This document shows positions 1 through 8,852 of a stretch of DNA of 64,000 nucleotides, one piece after another. Source of the DNA: Betaproteobacteria bacterium (lineage in GTDB: Bacteria; Pseudomonadota; Gammaproteobacteria; Burkholderiales; Rhodocyclaceae); NCBI GenBank assembly GCA_020621405.1, contig JAHRYN010000007.1:62001-126000 (forward strand). The letters are read 5' to 3'. How positions within the stretch are numbered: the stretch's first letter is position 1; the number at the start of each line of letters is the position of its first letter. The position numbers and the translations under genes are program-made. Below the pieces are notes generated by a model. It saw nothing but the letters and a program-made list of their open reading frames with translations. It did no database searches and was not told the origin of the DNA.

Positions 1-12
1 CTCATGCCTTGA

Positions 13-846
13 TTACTCCAGATGGATGTCTGCTTCAAAAACCGTGACCGCCGGGCCGGTCATGAAGACCGGTTCACCTTCGCCGGCCCAGGCGATATTC
101 AGTTCGCCGCCGCGGGTGGCTACCCGCACCGGACTTTCCAGCAGGTTGCGCACGATGCCGGCCACCACCGCTGCGCAGGCGCCGGTACCGCAGGCCAGCG
201 TTTCGCCGGCACCACGCTCGTATACGCGCAGCCGGATGTGGTGTGCATCGACCACCTGCATGAAGCCGGCGTTCACACGCGCCGGAAAGCGCGGGTGCGA
301 CTCGATCAGCGGCCCCATCTGCGCCACCGGCGCCTTGTCGATGTCGGCCACGACCTGCACCGCGTGCGGGTTGCCCATCGATACCGCGGTGATCGCCAGC
401 CGGGCACCCGCCACGTCGAGCGGCTGCACTCGGGCGTCGGACGCCGACTCGAACGGGATGCGCGCCGGTTCGAACACCGGCACCCCCATGTTCACGGTCA
501 CCGTGTCGTCGTCCTCGCAGCGCAGCGTGATCACTCCGCTTTTGGTCTCGACGCGGATTTCCCGCTTGTCGGTCAGCCCCTGCTCGCGCACGAAGCGCAC
601 GAAGCAGCGCGCACCGTTGCCGCACTGTTCGACTTCACTGCCGTCGGCGTTGAAGATGCGGTAGCGGAAATCCACGCCCGCCTGCTGAGCAGGTTCAACC
701 AGCAACAGCTGATCACAGCCGACGCCGAAGTGGCGGTCGGCCAGGAAACGCACGCGCTCCGGCGTCAGGTCCACCTGCTGGCCGATGCCGTCGATGACCA
801 CGAAGTCATTGCCCAGCCCGTGCATCTTGGAAAAACGGATCTTCAT
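13..846 (-). CDS. dapF: Diaminopimelate epimerase
   Basis: Converts LL- to meso-diaminopimelate for lysine and peptidoglycan synthesis in the cytoplasm. At 277 aa it has the usual family length. Both catalytic cysteines are visible: Cys75 in EQCGNGA and Cys219 in LACGTGA. The N-terminus ([14 protein letters not shown]) matches the family start, so the ATG at 846 is used. It overlaps the upstream CoA-binding gene by 4 bases (ATGA), which implies translational coupling. An ATG preceded by AAGG follows the stop at bases 5-3, so another gene probably continues the operon beyond the window edge. Family identification is firm. Confidence 0.97.
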   Translation of the reverse strand: MKIRFSKMHGLGNDFVVIDGIGQQVDLTPERVRFLADRHFGVGCDQLLLVEPAQQAGVDFRYRIFNADGSEVEQCGNGARCFVRFVREQGLTDKREIRVETKSGVITLRCEDDDTVTVNMGVPVFEPARIPFESASDARVQPLDVAGARLAITAVSMGNPHAVQVVADIDKAPVAQMGPLIESHPRFPARVNAGFMQVVDAHHIRLRVYERGAGETLACGTGACAAVVAGIVRNLLESPVRVATRGGELNIAWAGEGEPVFMTGPAVTVFEADIHLE

Positions 847-1271
847 TCGCTCACCATCGAAACGTAGTCACGCCACACGCAGCGGTTCATCACCACGGTC
901 AGCCCGGCATCCCTGGCACGCTGCGCCGCCGCCTCGTCGATCACACCGTCCTGCAGCCAGATTGCCGGCAATCCGAGCGCGATGCAGCGATCGACCACCG
1001 CACCGACGCGCTGCGGCGCAAGGAACACGTCGACCAGATCCACCGTCTGCCGCAGTGCCTGCGGAATGTCGTCGAGCGAGCTGAAGGCCGGCTCGCCGAG
1101 TACCTCGGATACGACCGGCCTGACCGGCACGATGCGCCAGCCGAAGCCCTGCATGGCGCGCGCCACGCGATGGCTGGGACGGGACGGATTCGGTGACAGG
1201 CCGACCACGGCGACCGTGCGTACCGAGCGCAGCAGTGCAGCGATGGCCTGTGGCGTGGGGTTTTCGAACAT
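843..1271 (-). CDS. CoA-binding domain protein (YccU-like)
   Basis: Small (142 aa) Rossmann-fold protein of the CoA-binding family. The glycine-containing nucleotide loop [15 protein letters not shown] lies at about residues 20-34, followed by typical segments ending in AIWLQDGV and MNRC. Members resemble the CoA-binding half of succinyl-CoA synthetase, but the physiological role is not established. It lies between the acyltransferase gene (9-base gap) and dapF (4-base overlap), so the three are likely co-transcribed. Nothing in the sequence assigns a substrate. Confidence 0.85.
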   Translation of the reverse strand: MFENPTPQAIAALLRSVRTVAVVGLSPNPSRPSHRVARAMQGFGWRIVPVRPVVSEVLGEPAFSSLDDIPQALRQTVDLVDVFLAPQRVGAVVDRCIALGLPAIWLQDGVIDEAAAQRARDAGLTVVMNRCVWRDYVSMVSE

Positions 1272-1280
1272 CCGCGCATT

Positions 1281-2150
1281 CTACAGGGCGGGTCGCTGCA
1301 CGCCCGGCGGGCACTTGTAGCGCTTGTAGCCCCAGATGTACTGCGCCGGGTAGCGGCGCACCAGCGCCTCGACATTGCGGTTGATCGCCTCGACCCGGGC
1401 GCGCGTGTCACCGGTCACCGGCACCTCCGGCTGCAGAAAATGCAGGTGAAAACCCCGGCCGGCGGGAAGACGTTCGGCAAACACCATCAGCACGCCGGCC
1501 GCGACGTCGGTCAACCGCGCCGCCAGCGTCATCGTGTAGGCCGGCCGTCCGAAGAAATCCACCCACAGTCCCTCGCCATTGCCCGGCACCTGATCGGGCA
1601 GGATGCCGACCATGCCGCCGTCACGCAGGGTGCGCAGCAACCGGCGCACGCCGCCGGCGTCGGCTGCTGCCAGCGACACGCCGCCGCCCCGCCGACCCTT
1701 TTCCATCAGCGGGCCCAGCCAGGCCTGGCGCGGTGCCCGGTACAGCACGGTGATCGGGATGCGCGAACCGATCAGCTGCGCCGCGACCTCGAACGCCCCC
1801 ATGTGCGGCGTCAGCAGCACCACGCCGCGACCGGTGGCGTGCAGCGCCTCTACATGCTCCCAGCCGCTGACCTCGACCACGCGGGCCAGCACCTCGGCAC
1901 GCGGACGCCGCCACACCCAGGGCAGTTCCAATATCACGCGCCCGGCGTGGGCGGCCGCGTTGGCGATCAGCGCCTCGTCGGCGTCCGGAATCGCGGCCAG
2001 CAGGTTGCGTTCGAATTCCTGCCGGAACTTGGCGGAATGGCGACGCATCAAACGCCCGACGACCGCACCGACGGCCTGCAAAAAACCGAGAGGCAGGCGC
2101 GACAGCGCCCCGAAAACGGCTTCGACAGCCCTGCTTGCGACGACGGACAT
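1281..2150 (-). CDS. LpxL/HtrB-family lysophospholipid acyltransferase
   Basis: Membrane-associated acyltransferase (289 aa) of the lauroyl/myristoyl transferase family that completes lipid A. The catalytic H-x4-E motif is present as HMGAFE (His116, Glu121), instead of the common HxGNWE. The C-terminal YIWGYKRYK block is typical. A hydrophobic stretch near residues 14-34 fits membrane attachment. It is divergent from metK, a common arrangement in betaproteobacteria. Which acyl chain or position it serves (LpxL, LpxM or another acceptor) cannot be told from sequence, so no symbol is given. Confidence 0.88.
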   Translation of the reverse strand: MSVVASRAVEAVFGALSRLPLGFLQAVGAVVGRLMRRHSAKFRQEFERNLLAAIPDADEALIANAAAHAGRVILELPWVWRRPRAEVLARVVEVSGWEHVEALHATGRGVVLLTPHMGAFEVAAQLIGSRIPITVLYRAPRQAWLGPLMEKGRRGGGVSLAAADAGGVRRLLRTLRDGGMVGILPDQVPGNGEGLWVDFFGRPAYTMTLAARLTDVAAGVLMVFAERLPAGRGFHLHFLQPEVPVTGDTRARVEAINRNVEALVRRYPAQYIWGYKRYKCPPGVQRPAL

Positions 2151-2198
2151 GGCAAAAAGCGTGATGCACCGGAACGGACGAACGCGGTAGACTACTGG

Positions 2199-2252
2199 TT
2201 CCGCCGAGTTAAACGAGACAACTTGCAGGGCGGATTAAAAATACTGCTAAAG
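2199..2252 (+). promoter_or_regulatory. SAM-II-like riboswitch in the metK leader
   Basis: The leader has the order of conserved elements known for the SAM-II aptamer: a P1 stem (CCGCC at 2201-2205 with GGCGG at 2229-2233), a loop starting GAGTTAA, TTGCA just before the 3' P1 strand, then ATTAAA and GCTAAA (2246-2251). Compared from memory with the crystallised metX aptamer, TTGCA and GCTAAA are identical and the spacing is close. It precedes S-adenosylmethionine synthetase, a fitting target. The ribosome-binding site lies about 57 bases further on, so the expression platform is not the usual direct one. A covariance-model search was not possible. Confidence 0.72.
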
Positions 2253-2275
2253 CGTCGCCTGCTCGCTTCCCGGAG

Positions 2276-2292
2276 CCGGTTCGACGAACCGG
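2276..2292 (+). other. Hairpin between the aptamer and metK start
   Basis: Perfect 7-bp stem CCGGTTC/GAACCGG with a 3-base loop, between the SAM-II-like aptamer and the AAGGAG ribosome-binding site (2308-2313). No T-run follows, so it is not an intrinsic terminator as it stands. It may be part of the riboswitch expression platform or only a leader-stabilising stem. Confidence 0.5.
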
Positions 2293-2320
2293 AAACAGGG
2301 ATATATCAAGGAGCAGCCGC

Positions 2321-3484
2321 ATGTCAGATTACTTCTTCACCTCGGAATCCGTATCGGAAGGCCACCCCGACAAGGTGTCCGACCAGATTTCCGACGCCAT
2401 CCTCGACGCCATCCTGGCGCAGGACCCGACCGCCCGCGTCGCCGCGGAAACGCTGTGCAACACCGGTCTGGTCGTGCTGGCCGGCGAAATCACGACCACC
2501 GCCAACGTCGATTACATCCACGTCGCGCGCGACGCGATCAAGCGCATCGGCTACGACAACACCGAATACGGCATCGACTACAAGGGCTGCGCGGTGCTGG
2601 TGGCCTACGACAAGCAGAGCCCTGACATCGCGCAGGGCGTGGATCGCGCCAGCGACGACTACCTGAACCAGGGTGCCGGCGACCAGGGTCTGATGTTCGG
2701 CTACGCCTGCGACGAAACTCCGGTGCTGATGCCGCTGGCCATCCACCTGTCGCACCGTCTGGTCGAGCGCCAGTCGCACCTGCGCAAGGACGGCCGCCTG
2801 CCCTGGCTGCGCCCGGACGCCAAGAGCCAGGTCACGATCCGCTATGTCGACGGCAAGCCGCACAGCGTGGACACGGTCGTGCTGTCCACACAGCACTCGC
2901 CCGACATGTCGCTCGAGGCGATCCGCGAGGCGGTGATCGAGGACATCATCAAGCCGGTGCTGCCGCCGGAACTGATCAAGGGCGAAATCAAGTATCTGGT
3001 GAACCCGACCGGCCGCTTCGTCATCGGCGGTCCGCAGGGCGACTGCGGCCTGACCGGCCGCAAGATCATCGTCGACACCTACGGCGGTGCCGCACCGCAC
3101 GGTGGCGGTGCGTTCTCAGGCAAGGACCCGTCCAAGGTCGACCGCTCGGCCGCCTACGCCGGCCGCTACGTGGCGAAGAACATCGTCGCCGCCGGACTGG
3201 CCACGCGCTGCCAGATCCAGGTCAGCTACGCCATCGGCGTCGCCAGGCCGACCAGCGTGATGGTCGAAACCTTCGGTACCGGCAAGGTTTCGAACGAACG
3301 TCTGACCGAACTGGTGCTCAAGCACTTCGACCTGCGCCCGAAGGGCATCGTGCAGATGCTCGACCTTCTGCGCCCGATCTACCAGAAGACCGCTGCCTAC
3401 GGCCACTTCGGCCGCGACGAGCCGGAATTCACCTGGGAAGCGATCGACAAGGCGGCCGCGCTGCGGGCGGACGCGGGACTTTGA
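2321..3484 (+). CDS. metK: S-adenosylmethionine synthetase
   Basis: Makes S-adenosylmethionine from methionine and ATP; cytosolic tetramer. It is 387 aa (E. coli enzyme 384). Both family signatures are present: [12 protein letters not shown] around residue 120 and the phosphate-binding loop GGGAFSGKD around 265. The N-terminus [11 protein letters not shown] contains the active-site His. Start chosen at ATG 2321, preceded by AAGGAG at 2308-2313. It stands alone, followed by a strong bidirectional terminator, and is probably regulated by the SAM-II-like leader. Confidence 0.99.
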   Translation: MSDYFFTSESVSEGHPDKVSDQISDAILDAILAQDPTARVAAETLCNTGLVVLAGEITTTANVDYIHVARDAIKRIGYDNTEYGIDYKGCAVLVAYDKQSPDIAQGVDRASDDYLNQGAGDQGLMFGYACDETPVLMPLAIHLSHRLVERQSHLRKDGRLPWLRPDAKSQVTIRYVDGKPHSVDTVVLSTQHSPDMSLEAIREAVIEDIIKPVLPPELIKGEIKYLVNPTGRFVIGGPQGDCGLTGRKIIVDTYGGAAPHGGGAFSGKDPSKVDRSAAYAGRYVAKNIVAAGLATRCQIQVSYAIGVARPTSVMVETFGTGKVSNERLTELVLKHFDLRPKGIVQMLDLLRPIYQKTAAYGHFGRDEPEFTWEAIDKAAALRADAGL

Positions 3485-3510
3485 TCGCCTGACCAAGCGC
3501 ATCTGCAATG

Positions 3511-3536
3511 AAAAGGGCCGCATGCGCGGCCCTTTT
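3511..3536. terminator. Bidirectional terminator between metK and the TRAP-type gene
   Basis: Perfect 11-bp inverted repeat AAAAGGGCCGC/GCGGCCCTTTT with a 4-base loop. The A-run on one side and T-run on the other give a U-tract on either strand. It lies between the convergent metK (+) and the dctP-like gene (-), so it can serve both. Confidence 0.9.
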
Positions 3537-3556
3537 CATTTTCAGCTCCGGACGGC

Positions 3557-4630
3557 TTACTCGACCGGATGCCTCCCGGCGAACGCATCCACGCTGTTTT
3601 CGGCGATGCGCGTCCACAGGTGCTGTGCCGAGCGGAAACGGTTCCACGGCTCGAAAACCTTGCGGAACTGCGGATTGGCGGCTGCGATTTCGCGGTACAG
3701 CGCGAAGGTTTCCTTCTGGCAGGCCAGCAGGATGTCGCGCGGGAACACGCGCAGCTGCGCGCCGCCGTCGATCAGCTTCTTCATCGCCACCGGATTGCGC
3801 GCGTCATAGCGTGCCTGCATGCCGAGATGGGCCGCCGCACAGGCCGCTTCCAGCACATGGCGATACTCGACCGGCAACGCGTCGTAGGCCTGCCGGTTCA
3901 CGTAGATCGACACCTGCGCACCAGGCTCGCCCCAGCCGGGATAGTAGTAATAGGGCGCGACCTTGTAGAAGCCGAACTTCAGGTCGTCATACGGCCCGAC
4001 CCATTCGGCCGCATCGATGGCGCCCTTTTCCAGTGCCGGATAGACGTCGGCGCCGGGAATCTGCTGTGGAATCACGCCCAGACGCGACACCACCTGACCG
4101 GCCAGGCCGCTGATGCGCATCTTCAGCCCCCGGAGGTCCGCCACAGTGCGGATTTCGCGGCGGAACCAGCCGCCCATCTGCGCACCGGTGTTGCCGCACG
4201 GGAAGTTCACGATGTTGTAGCCGGCGAACAGTTCGCGCATCAGCGCCAGACCGCCGCCGTCGGCCATCCACGCCGCCTGCTGGCGACCGTTCAGGCCGAA
4301 CGGCATCGCGCAGTCGAAGGCGAAGGTAGGGTCCTTTCCGATGTAGTAGTAGGACGCCGAGTGGCCGCATTCGACCGTGCCCTCGCGGGCCGCATCGAGC
4401 ACGCCATAGGGCGGCACCAGCTCGTTGGCTGCGAACACCTGGATCTGGAAACGGCCGCCGGTCGCCGCTGCGACCTGCTGTGCCACCATTTCGGCCGAAC
4501 CATAGATGGTGTCGAGCAGCTTCGGAAAGCTGGACACCAGCCGCCAGCGTATCGCCGGCTGCGCGCTGACCACCGCCGGCGCGGCCACCAGCGCGGCCGG
4601 AGCAGCCTGCAGGAAGCGACGACGGCTCAC
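3557..4630 (-). CDS. TRAP transporter substrate-binding protein, DctP family
   Basis: Periplasmic solute receptor of 357 aa. The N-terminus SRRRFLQAAPAALVAA is a twin-arginine signal with cleavage expected near VVSAQP. The mature part shows DctP-family blocks such as LRGLKMRI, GADVYPALEKGAIDAAEW and YYYYPGW, resembling the alpha-keto acid (TakP-type) subgroup. No dctQ or dctM membrane genes are adjacent, so it is an orphan receptor here. Its ATG overlaps the pmbA stop by 4 bases, an odd coupling of a binding protein with a peptidase-associated gene. The ligand cannot be predicted with confidence. Confidence 0.87.
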   Translation of the reverse strand: MSRRRFLQAAPAALVAAPAVVSAQPAIRWRLVSSFPKLLDTIYGSAEMVAQQVAAATGGRFQIQVFAANELVPPYGVLDAAREGTVECGHSASYYYIGKDPTFAFDCAMPFGLNGRQQAAWMADGGGLALMRELFAGYNIVNFPCGNTGAQMGGWFRREIRTVADLRGLKMRISGLAGQVVSRLGVIPQQIPGADVYPALEKGAIDAAEWVGPYDDLKFGFYKVAPYYYYPGWGEPGAQVSIYVNRQAYDALPVEYRHVLEAACAAAHLGMQARYDARNPVAMKKLIDGGAQLRVFPRDILLACQKETFALYREIAAANPQFRKVFEPWNRFRSAQHLWTRIAENSVDAFAGRHPVE

Positions 4631-5967
4631 GCCCCGGCGACCCTCATGCGGTCGATCAGGATGGATCCGCTCTGCTTCGATCCGCGGATCAGCGCGTCGG
4701 CGCCGACTTCCTTGATGCCCATGAACATGTCCTTCAGATTGCCGGCGATGGTGATCTCCTGCACCGGATAGGCGATCTCACCGTTCTCGATCCAGTAGCC
4801 GGCAGCGCCGCGCGAATAGTCGCCGGTCACGTAATTGACGCCGTGGCCCAGCAGTTCGGTCACCAGCAGGCCGCGCTTGATCGAGCCGATCATGTCGGCC
4901 AGGCTGCGCTTGCCCGAATGCAGGATGAGGTTGTGCGAGCCACCGGCATTGCCGGTGGTCTGCATGCCCAGCTTGCGCGCCGAATAGGTGCCGAGGAAGT
5001 AGCCGTTGAGCACGCCGTTCTCGACCACCTCGCGGTCCCGCGTCGCCACGCCGTCGTCATCGAACATGCCGGACCCCATCGCGCGCGGGATGTGCGGACG
5101 CTCGGACACGTTGATCAGCGGCGAGAAGATCTGCTTTCCCAGGCTGTCGAGCAGGAAGGACGACTTGCGGTACAGCGATCCGCCGCTCGCCGCCTGCACG
5201 AAGTGGCCGAGCAGACCGATCGCCAGCGGCGCCTCGAACAGCACCGGCACACGGGTGGTCTTGACGCGCCGGGCACCGAGCCGAGCCAGCGCGCGCTGCG
5301 CCGCGTAATTGCCGATCGCCTCCGGCGGCGGCAGTTCGTCGGCCGAACGACGGCTGGCGTACCAGTCCTCGCGCTGCATCGCGTCGCCTTCGCCGGCGAT
5401 CACCGAGCAGCTGATGTACTGGCGCGTGCTGGCGTAGCCGGCCATGAAACCCAGGCTGTTGGCGGAAATGAACTGAGACTGCTGGGCCGACACCGAGCCG
5501 CCCTCGGAATTGCGGATGTCGGGCGAGGTCGCGAATGCCGCATCCTCGCAGCGCCGGGCCAGATCGATCGCCTGCTCGACCGGCAGTTCCCACGGATGGA
5601 ACAGGTCGAGATCGCGGAACTCGCTTGCCATCAGTGCGGCGTCGGGCAGGCCGGCGCAATCGTCCTCCGCGGTGAAGCGGGCGATCGACAGTGCCGCATC
5701 GACGGTGGCGCGCATCGCATCACGCGAGAAGTCGCTGGAACTGGCGTAGCCCTTGCGCTGGCCGACATAGACGGTCACGCCTATGCCCTTGTCGCGGTTG
5801 TACTCGATGGTTTCCACCTCGCCCTTGCGCACCGTGACCGACTGCCCGAATCCTTCGGACACATCGACTTCGGCTGCGGTGGCGCCGCCGGCACGGGCGT
5901 GGTCGAGCAGATCCTGCGCAATCTCGCGCATGCTGCCGTCGGTATAGCTGAAACCCTGTCGGGACAT
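4627..5967 (-). CDS. pmbA: Metalloprotease-associated protein PmbA/TldE
   Basis: The TldE subunit of the TldD/TldE zinc protease pair, known for microcin B17 maturation and CcdA degradation in E. coli. It is 446 aa, the usual length. It has the long conserved C-terminal half (GGSLYRKSSFLLDSLG, MQTTGNAGGSHNL, LIRGSKQSGSILIDRM). As expected for TldE, no HExxxH zinc motif is visible; TldD should be elsewhere. It is divergent from yjgA, a well-known neighbourhood in proteobacteria, and is followed by the overlapping dctP-like gene. Confidence 0.95.
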   Translation of the reverse strand: MSRQGFSYTDGSMREIAQDLLDHARAGGATAAEVDVSEGFGQSVTVRKGEVETIEYNRDKGIGVTVYVGQRKGYASSSDFSRDAMRATVDAALSIARFTAEDDCAGLPDAALMASEFRDLDLFHPWELPVEQAIDLARRCEDAAFATSPDIRNSEGGSVSAQQSQFISANSLGFMAGYASTRQYISCSVIAGEGDAMQREDWYASRRSADELPPPEAIGNYAAQRALARLGARRVKTTRVPVLFEAPLAIGLLGHFVQAASGGSLYRKSSFLLDSLGKQIFSPLINVSERPHIPRAMGSGMFDDDGVATRDREVVENGVLNGYFLGTYSARKLGMQTTGNAGGSHNLILHSGKRSLADMIGSIKRGLLVTELLGHGVNYVTGDYSRGAAGYWIENGEIAYPVQEITIAGNLKDMFMGIKEVGADALIRGSKQSGSILIDRMRVAGA

Positions 5968-6086
5968 GAGGAAGCCTATCTTGCAGTCAAACTCGGTTTA
6001 TGGCGTCCGGCCGGAACATGGCGCACAGCCGGGCGTGATGCGGCAAAGCTGCAATAATAGCCGCTTGCCAAGCTTCGCCCCGCCCC

Positions 6087-6665
6087 ATGCGCCCGAAATC
6101 CATATCGACCCATACCGAACCCGACGACGAGCCGCAGTACGACGGCCCGAGCAAGAGCCAGAGAAAGCGCGAATCGCATGCGCTGCAGGACATCGGCGCG
6201 CAGCTGGTCGAGCTGTCCGCCACCCAGCTCAAGCGCATCGAGATGCCGGACAACCTGCGCCTCGCGATCGAGGAAACACAACGCACGCGCAGCCGCGAGG
6301 GCCTGCGCCGGCAGATGCAGTACATCGGCAAGGTGATGCGCGGCATCGACACCGCACCGCTGGTCGAAGCGCTCGACGCGATACGCGGCGTATCGGCCCG
6401 TGCGGTAGCGCGCGAACAGATGCTGGAGCGCATGCGCGAACGCTTCCTCGCCGACGAACAGGTTCTTGGCGACATCGCCTCACAATGGCCGGGCGCCGAC
6501 CTGACGCACCTGCGCACCCTGCGCCGCAACGCGCTGCGCGAACGCGAACAGAACAAGCCGCCGCGCGCCTTCCGCGAAATCTTCCGCGTGCTGCGCCAGC
6601 TGGAACACGGCAGCGCGGCCGAAACCGATCCTGATCTTGAAGAGGAAATCGACGACGATGAATGA
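6087..6665 (+). CDS. yjgA: Ribosome-associated protein YjgA/DarP (DUF615)
   Basis: Highly charged 192-aa protein of the DUF615 family, associated with late 50S ribosomal subunit assembly. It shows the conserved KSQRKRESHALQDIG start, RQMQYIGKVMR in the middle, and an acidic C-terminal tail. It is divergent from pmbA with 119 bases between them, and its last codons overlap the mog start, so the two genes are probably one transcript. Confidence 0.93.
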   Translation: MRPKSISTHTEPDDEPQYDGPSKSQRKRESHALQDIGAQLVELSATQLKRIEMPDNLRLAIEETQRTRSREGLRRQMQYIGKVMRGIDTAPLVEALDAIRGVSARAVAREQMLERMRERFLADEQVLGDIASQWPGADLTHLRTLRRNALREREQNKPPRAFREIFRVLRQLEHGSAAETDPDLEEEIDDDE

Positions 6666-7257
6666 ACAAGCGGATCTGCTGACGGTCGGCCTGGTATCGG
6701 TGTCCGACCGCGCCTCGACCGGCGTCTACCAGGACCAGGGCATTCCGGCACTGGAAGACTGGCTGTCGGGCGCAGTCGCCAACCCGGTCATCTTCGAAAC
6801 ACGGCTGATTCCGGACGAACAGGCGCAGATCGAGGCCACGCTGATCGACCTGTGCGACAACGCAGGCTGCGATCTGGTGCTGACCACCGGCGGCACCGGC
6901 CCGGCACCGCGCGATGTGACGCCGGATGCCACCGCGGCCGTGGCGCACAAGCTGATGCCGGGCTTCGGCGAACAGATGCGCCAGATCAGCCTGCGCTTCG
7001 TGCCGACCGCCATCCTGTCGCGCCAGACCGGCGCGATCCGCGGCAAGACATTGATCCTGAATCTGCCCGGCCAACCGAAGTCGATCCGGGAAACCCTGGA
7101 AGGCGTGAAGGATGCCGAAGGCCATCAGGTGGTACCGGGCATCTTCGCCGCTGTACCCTACTGTGTCGACCTGATCGGCGGCGCCTACATCGAGACCAAC
7201 GATGCGGTCGTGAAGGCGTTCCGGCCCAAGTCGGCGATCCGCCCCCCGCGCGGCTAG
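6658..7257 (+). CDS. mog: Molybdopterin adenylyltransferase
   Basis: Adenylylates molybdopterin before molybdate insertion (molybdenum cofactor synthesis). It has the MoCF_biosynth fold, with the motif LTTGGTGPAPRDVTPDAT and the C-terminal LNLPGQPKSIRETL block. The ATG at 6658 is chosen, giving 199 aa and an 8-base overlap with yjgA; an upstream in-frame TTG at 6637 is less likely. A GAGG lies 12 bases upstream. Confidence 0.93.
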   Translation: MNEQADLLTVGLVSVSDRASTGVYQDQGIPALEDWLSGAVANPVIFETRLIPDEQAQIEATLIDLCDNAGCDLVLTTGGTGPAPRDVTPDATAAVAHKLMPGFGEQMRQISLRFVPTAILSRQTGAIRGKTLILNLPGQPKSIRETLEGVKDAEGHQVVPGIFAAVPYCVDLIGGAYIETNDAVVKAFRPKSAIRPPRG

Positions 7258-7267
7258 GCGCGTGCAG

Positions 7268-7285
7268 GCCCGCGACGACGCGGGC
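7268..7285. terminator. Possible terminator hairpin between mog and mtgA
   Basis: Perfect 7-bp GC stem GCCCGCG/CGCGGGC with a 4-base loop, between the convergent ends of mog and mtgA. Only two Ts follow on the + strand, so its activity as an intrinsic terminator is uncertain. Confidence 0.35.
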
Positions 7286-7978
7286 TTACGGCACCTGCGA
7301 GTAGTGCATGCGTGTCGCCACGCTGGCCGCATGCGCGGCCAGGCGCGGGCCGAACTGCTTTTCGTACTTGCGCGGATTGGGCAGCATCACCGCCAGCCGC
7401 GCCGCCTGTTCCGGCCCGAGCTGGGCGGCGCTGATGCGGTAGTAGCGCTGTGCCGCCGCCTCGGCACCGAACACGCCGTCACCCCACTCGACCACGTTCA
7501 GATAGATTTCCAGGATGCGCCGCTTGTCCATCACCGCCTCCATCATGAAGGTGATGACGGCCTCCTGCCCCTTGCGCAGATAGCTGCGGCTCGGGCTGAG
7601 GAACAGGTTCTTCGCCAGCTGCTGGCTGATGGTCGAACCACCGACCGCGGCGCGGCCGCGCTTGCGGTTCTTTTCCATCGCACGCTGGATCGCATCCCAG
7701 TCGAAGCCTTCGTGATCGACGAAGCCGTCGTCCTCGGACGCGACCACCGCCCGCTTGAGCTGCACCGAGATGCGCTCGTACGGCACCCACTGCCAGCGCA
7801 GCTGCGCGTCCGGCTGGCGTTCCCTCAGTTCGGCCAGGCGCAGCGACATGAAACTGGTTTCCGACGGATTGAAGCGCGTCCACCACAGCAGGTGGCCGAA
7901 CACCCATAGCTGGTAGGCGAGCACCAGCAGCACCAGGCCGGCCAGCAGCCACTTCAGTCCCCGCATCAGTCCGCGCAT
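7286..7978 (-). CDS. mtgA: Monofunctional peptidoglycan glycosyltransferase
   Basis: Polymerises lipid II into glycan strands at the periplasmic face of the inner membrane. GT51 family, 230 aa from ATG 7978. One N-terminal membrane anchor (about residues 9-31) is followed by the catalytic block SEDDGFVDHEGFD with Glu82, then GGSTISQQLAKNLFL and ILEIYLNVVEWG. It is the last gene of a tonB-like/aroE/mtgA operon, 14 bases after aroE. A longer frame to 8065 exists, but it runs through the aroE end and is unlikely. Confidence 0.96.
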   Translation of the reverse strand: MRGLMRGLKWLLAGLVLLVLAYQLWVFGHLLWWTRFNPSETSFMSLRLAELRERQPDAQLRWQWVPYERISVQLKRAVVASEDDGFVDHEGFDWDAIQRAMEKNRKRGRAAVGGSTISQQLAKNLFLSPSRSYLRKGQEAVITFMMEAVMDKRRILEIYLNVVEWGDGVFGAEAAAQRYYRISAAQLGPEQAARLAVMLPNPRKYEKQFGPRLAAHAASVATRMHYSQVP

Positions 7979-7992
7979 GACGGTATCGCCGC

Positions 7993-8829
7993 TCAGTCCA
8001 GCGGCGGCGTGGCCGCGCGCAGCTGTGCTCTTACCGGCGCCGTATCGGGCCGCACGCCGCGCCACAGCGCGAAGGCCTCGGCTGCCTGTTCGACCAGCAT
8101 GCCCAGGCCATCGGCGACACGGGCGGCGCCCTGCGCGCGCGCCTGCCCGAGAAACGCCGTCAGGCCCCGGCCATACACCATGTCGTAGGCGAGGCTGCCC
8201 GGCGCGTACAGTCCCGCCGGCAGTGGCGGCGCCTGGTTACTGAGGCTGGCGCTGGTGGCATTGATCACCACGTCGTAAGCCGCGCCTGCTGCGTCGTGCC
8301 AGCCACCGGCACCCAGCGCGCCGCGTGCATCATGGCCGGCGAAATGCACCTGCAACGCGCAGGCACGCTCGGCCGTGCGATTGGCGATGAACAGCCGCGA
8401 CACGCCCGCTTCAAGCAACGGCAGCACCACGCCGCGCGCGGCGCCGCCAGCACCGAGCAGCAGCACGCGCGCACCGTCGAGCCGGCAGCCCAGCCACTCG
8501 AGATCGCGTACCAGACCGGCACCGTCGGTGTTGTCGCCGGCGATGGCTTCACCCCCGATGACGAAAGTATTCACTGCGCCGGCCAGGCGCGCGCGTTCGC
8601 TCAGGCTGTCGGCCAGACGCCAGGCCTCTTCCTTGAACGGTACGGTGATGTTGAGCCCGCGACCGCCGGCGGCACGGAACGCGGCGACGGTCGCGGCAAA
8701 ACCATCGAGCGGCGCCAGCAGCGCTTCGTAGCTCATGTCTTGGCCGGTCTGAGCGGCAAAGGCGGCATGGATGGACGGCGACTTGCTGTGCGCAATGGGG
8801 TGGCCGATGACGGCGTAACGGTCGGTCAT
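7993..8829 (-). CDS. aroE: Shikimate dehydrogenase
   Basis: NADPH-dependent reduction of 3-dehydroshikimate to shikimate (chorismate pathway). It is 278 aa. Substrate motifs SKSPSIH (residues 15-21), catalytic Lys66 in NITVPFKE and Asp102 in DNTDGAG are present. The nucleotide-binding loop is [11 protein letters not shown] and the C-terminal [11 protein letters not shown] block is typical. Middle gene of the tonB-like/aroE/mtgA operon. Confidence 0.97.
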   Translation of the reverse strand: MTDRYAVIGHPIAHSKSPSIHAAFAAQTGQDMSYEALLAPLDGFAATVAAFRAAGGRGLNITVPFKEEAWRLADSLSERARLAGAVNTFVIGGEAIAGDNTDGAGLVRDLEWLGCRLDGARVLLLGAGGAARGVVLPLLEAGVSRLFIANRTAERACALQVHFAGHDARGALGAGGWHDAAGAAYDVVINATSASLSNQAPPLPAGLYAPGSLAYDMVYGRGLTAFLGQARAQGAARVADGLGMLVEQAAEAFALWRGVRPDTAPVRAQLRAATPPLD

Positions 8830-8852
8830 GGGGGAATGCCTGGCGGAAATGC

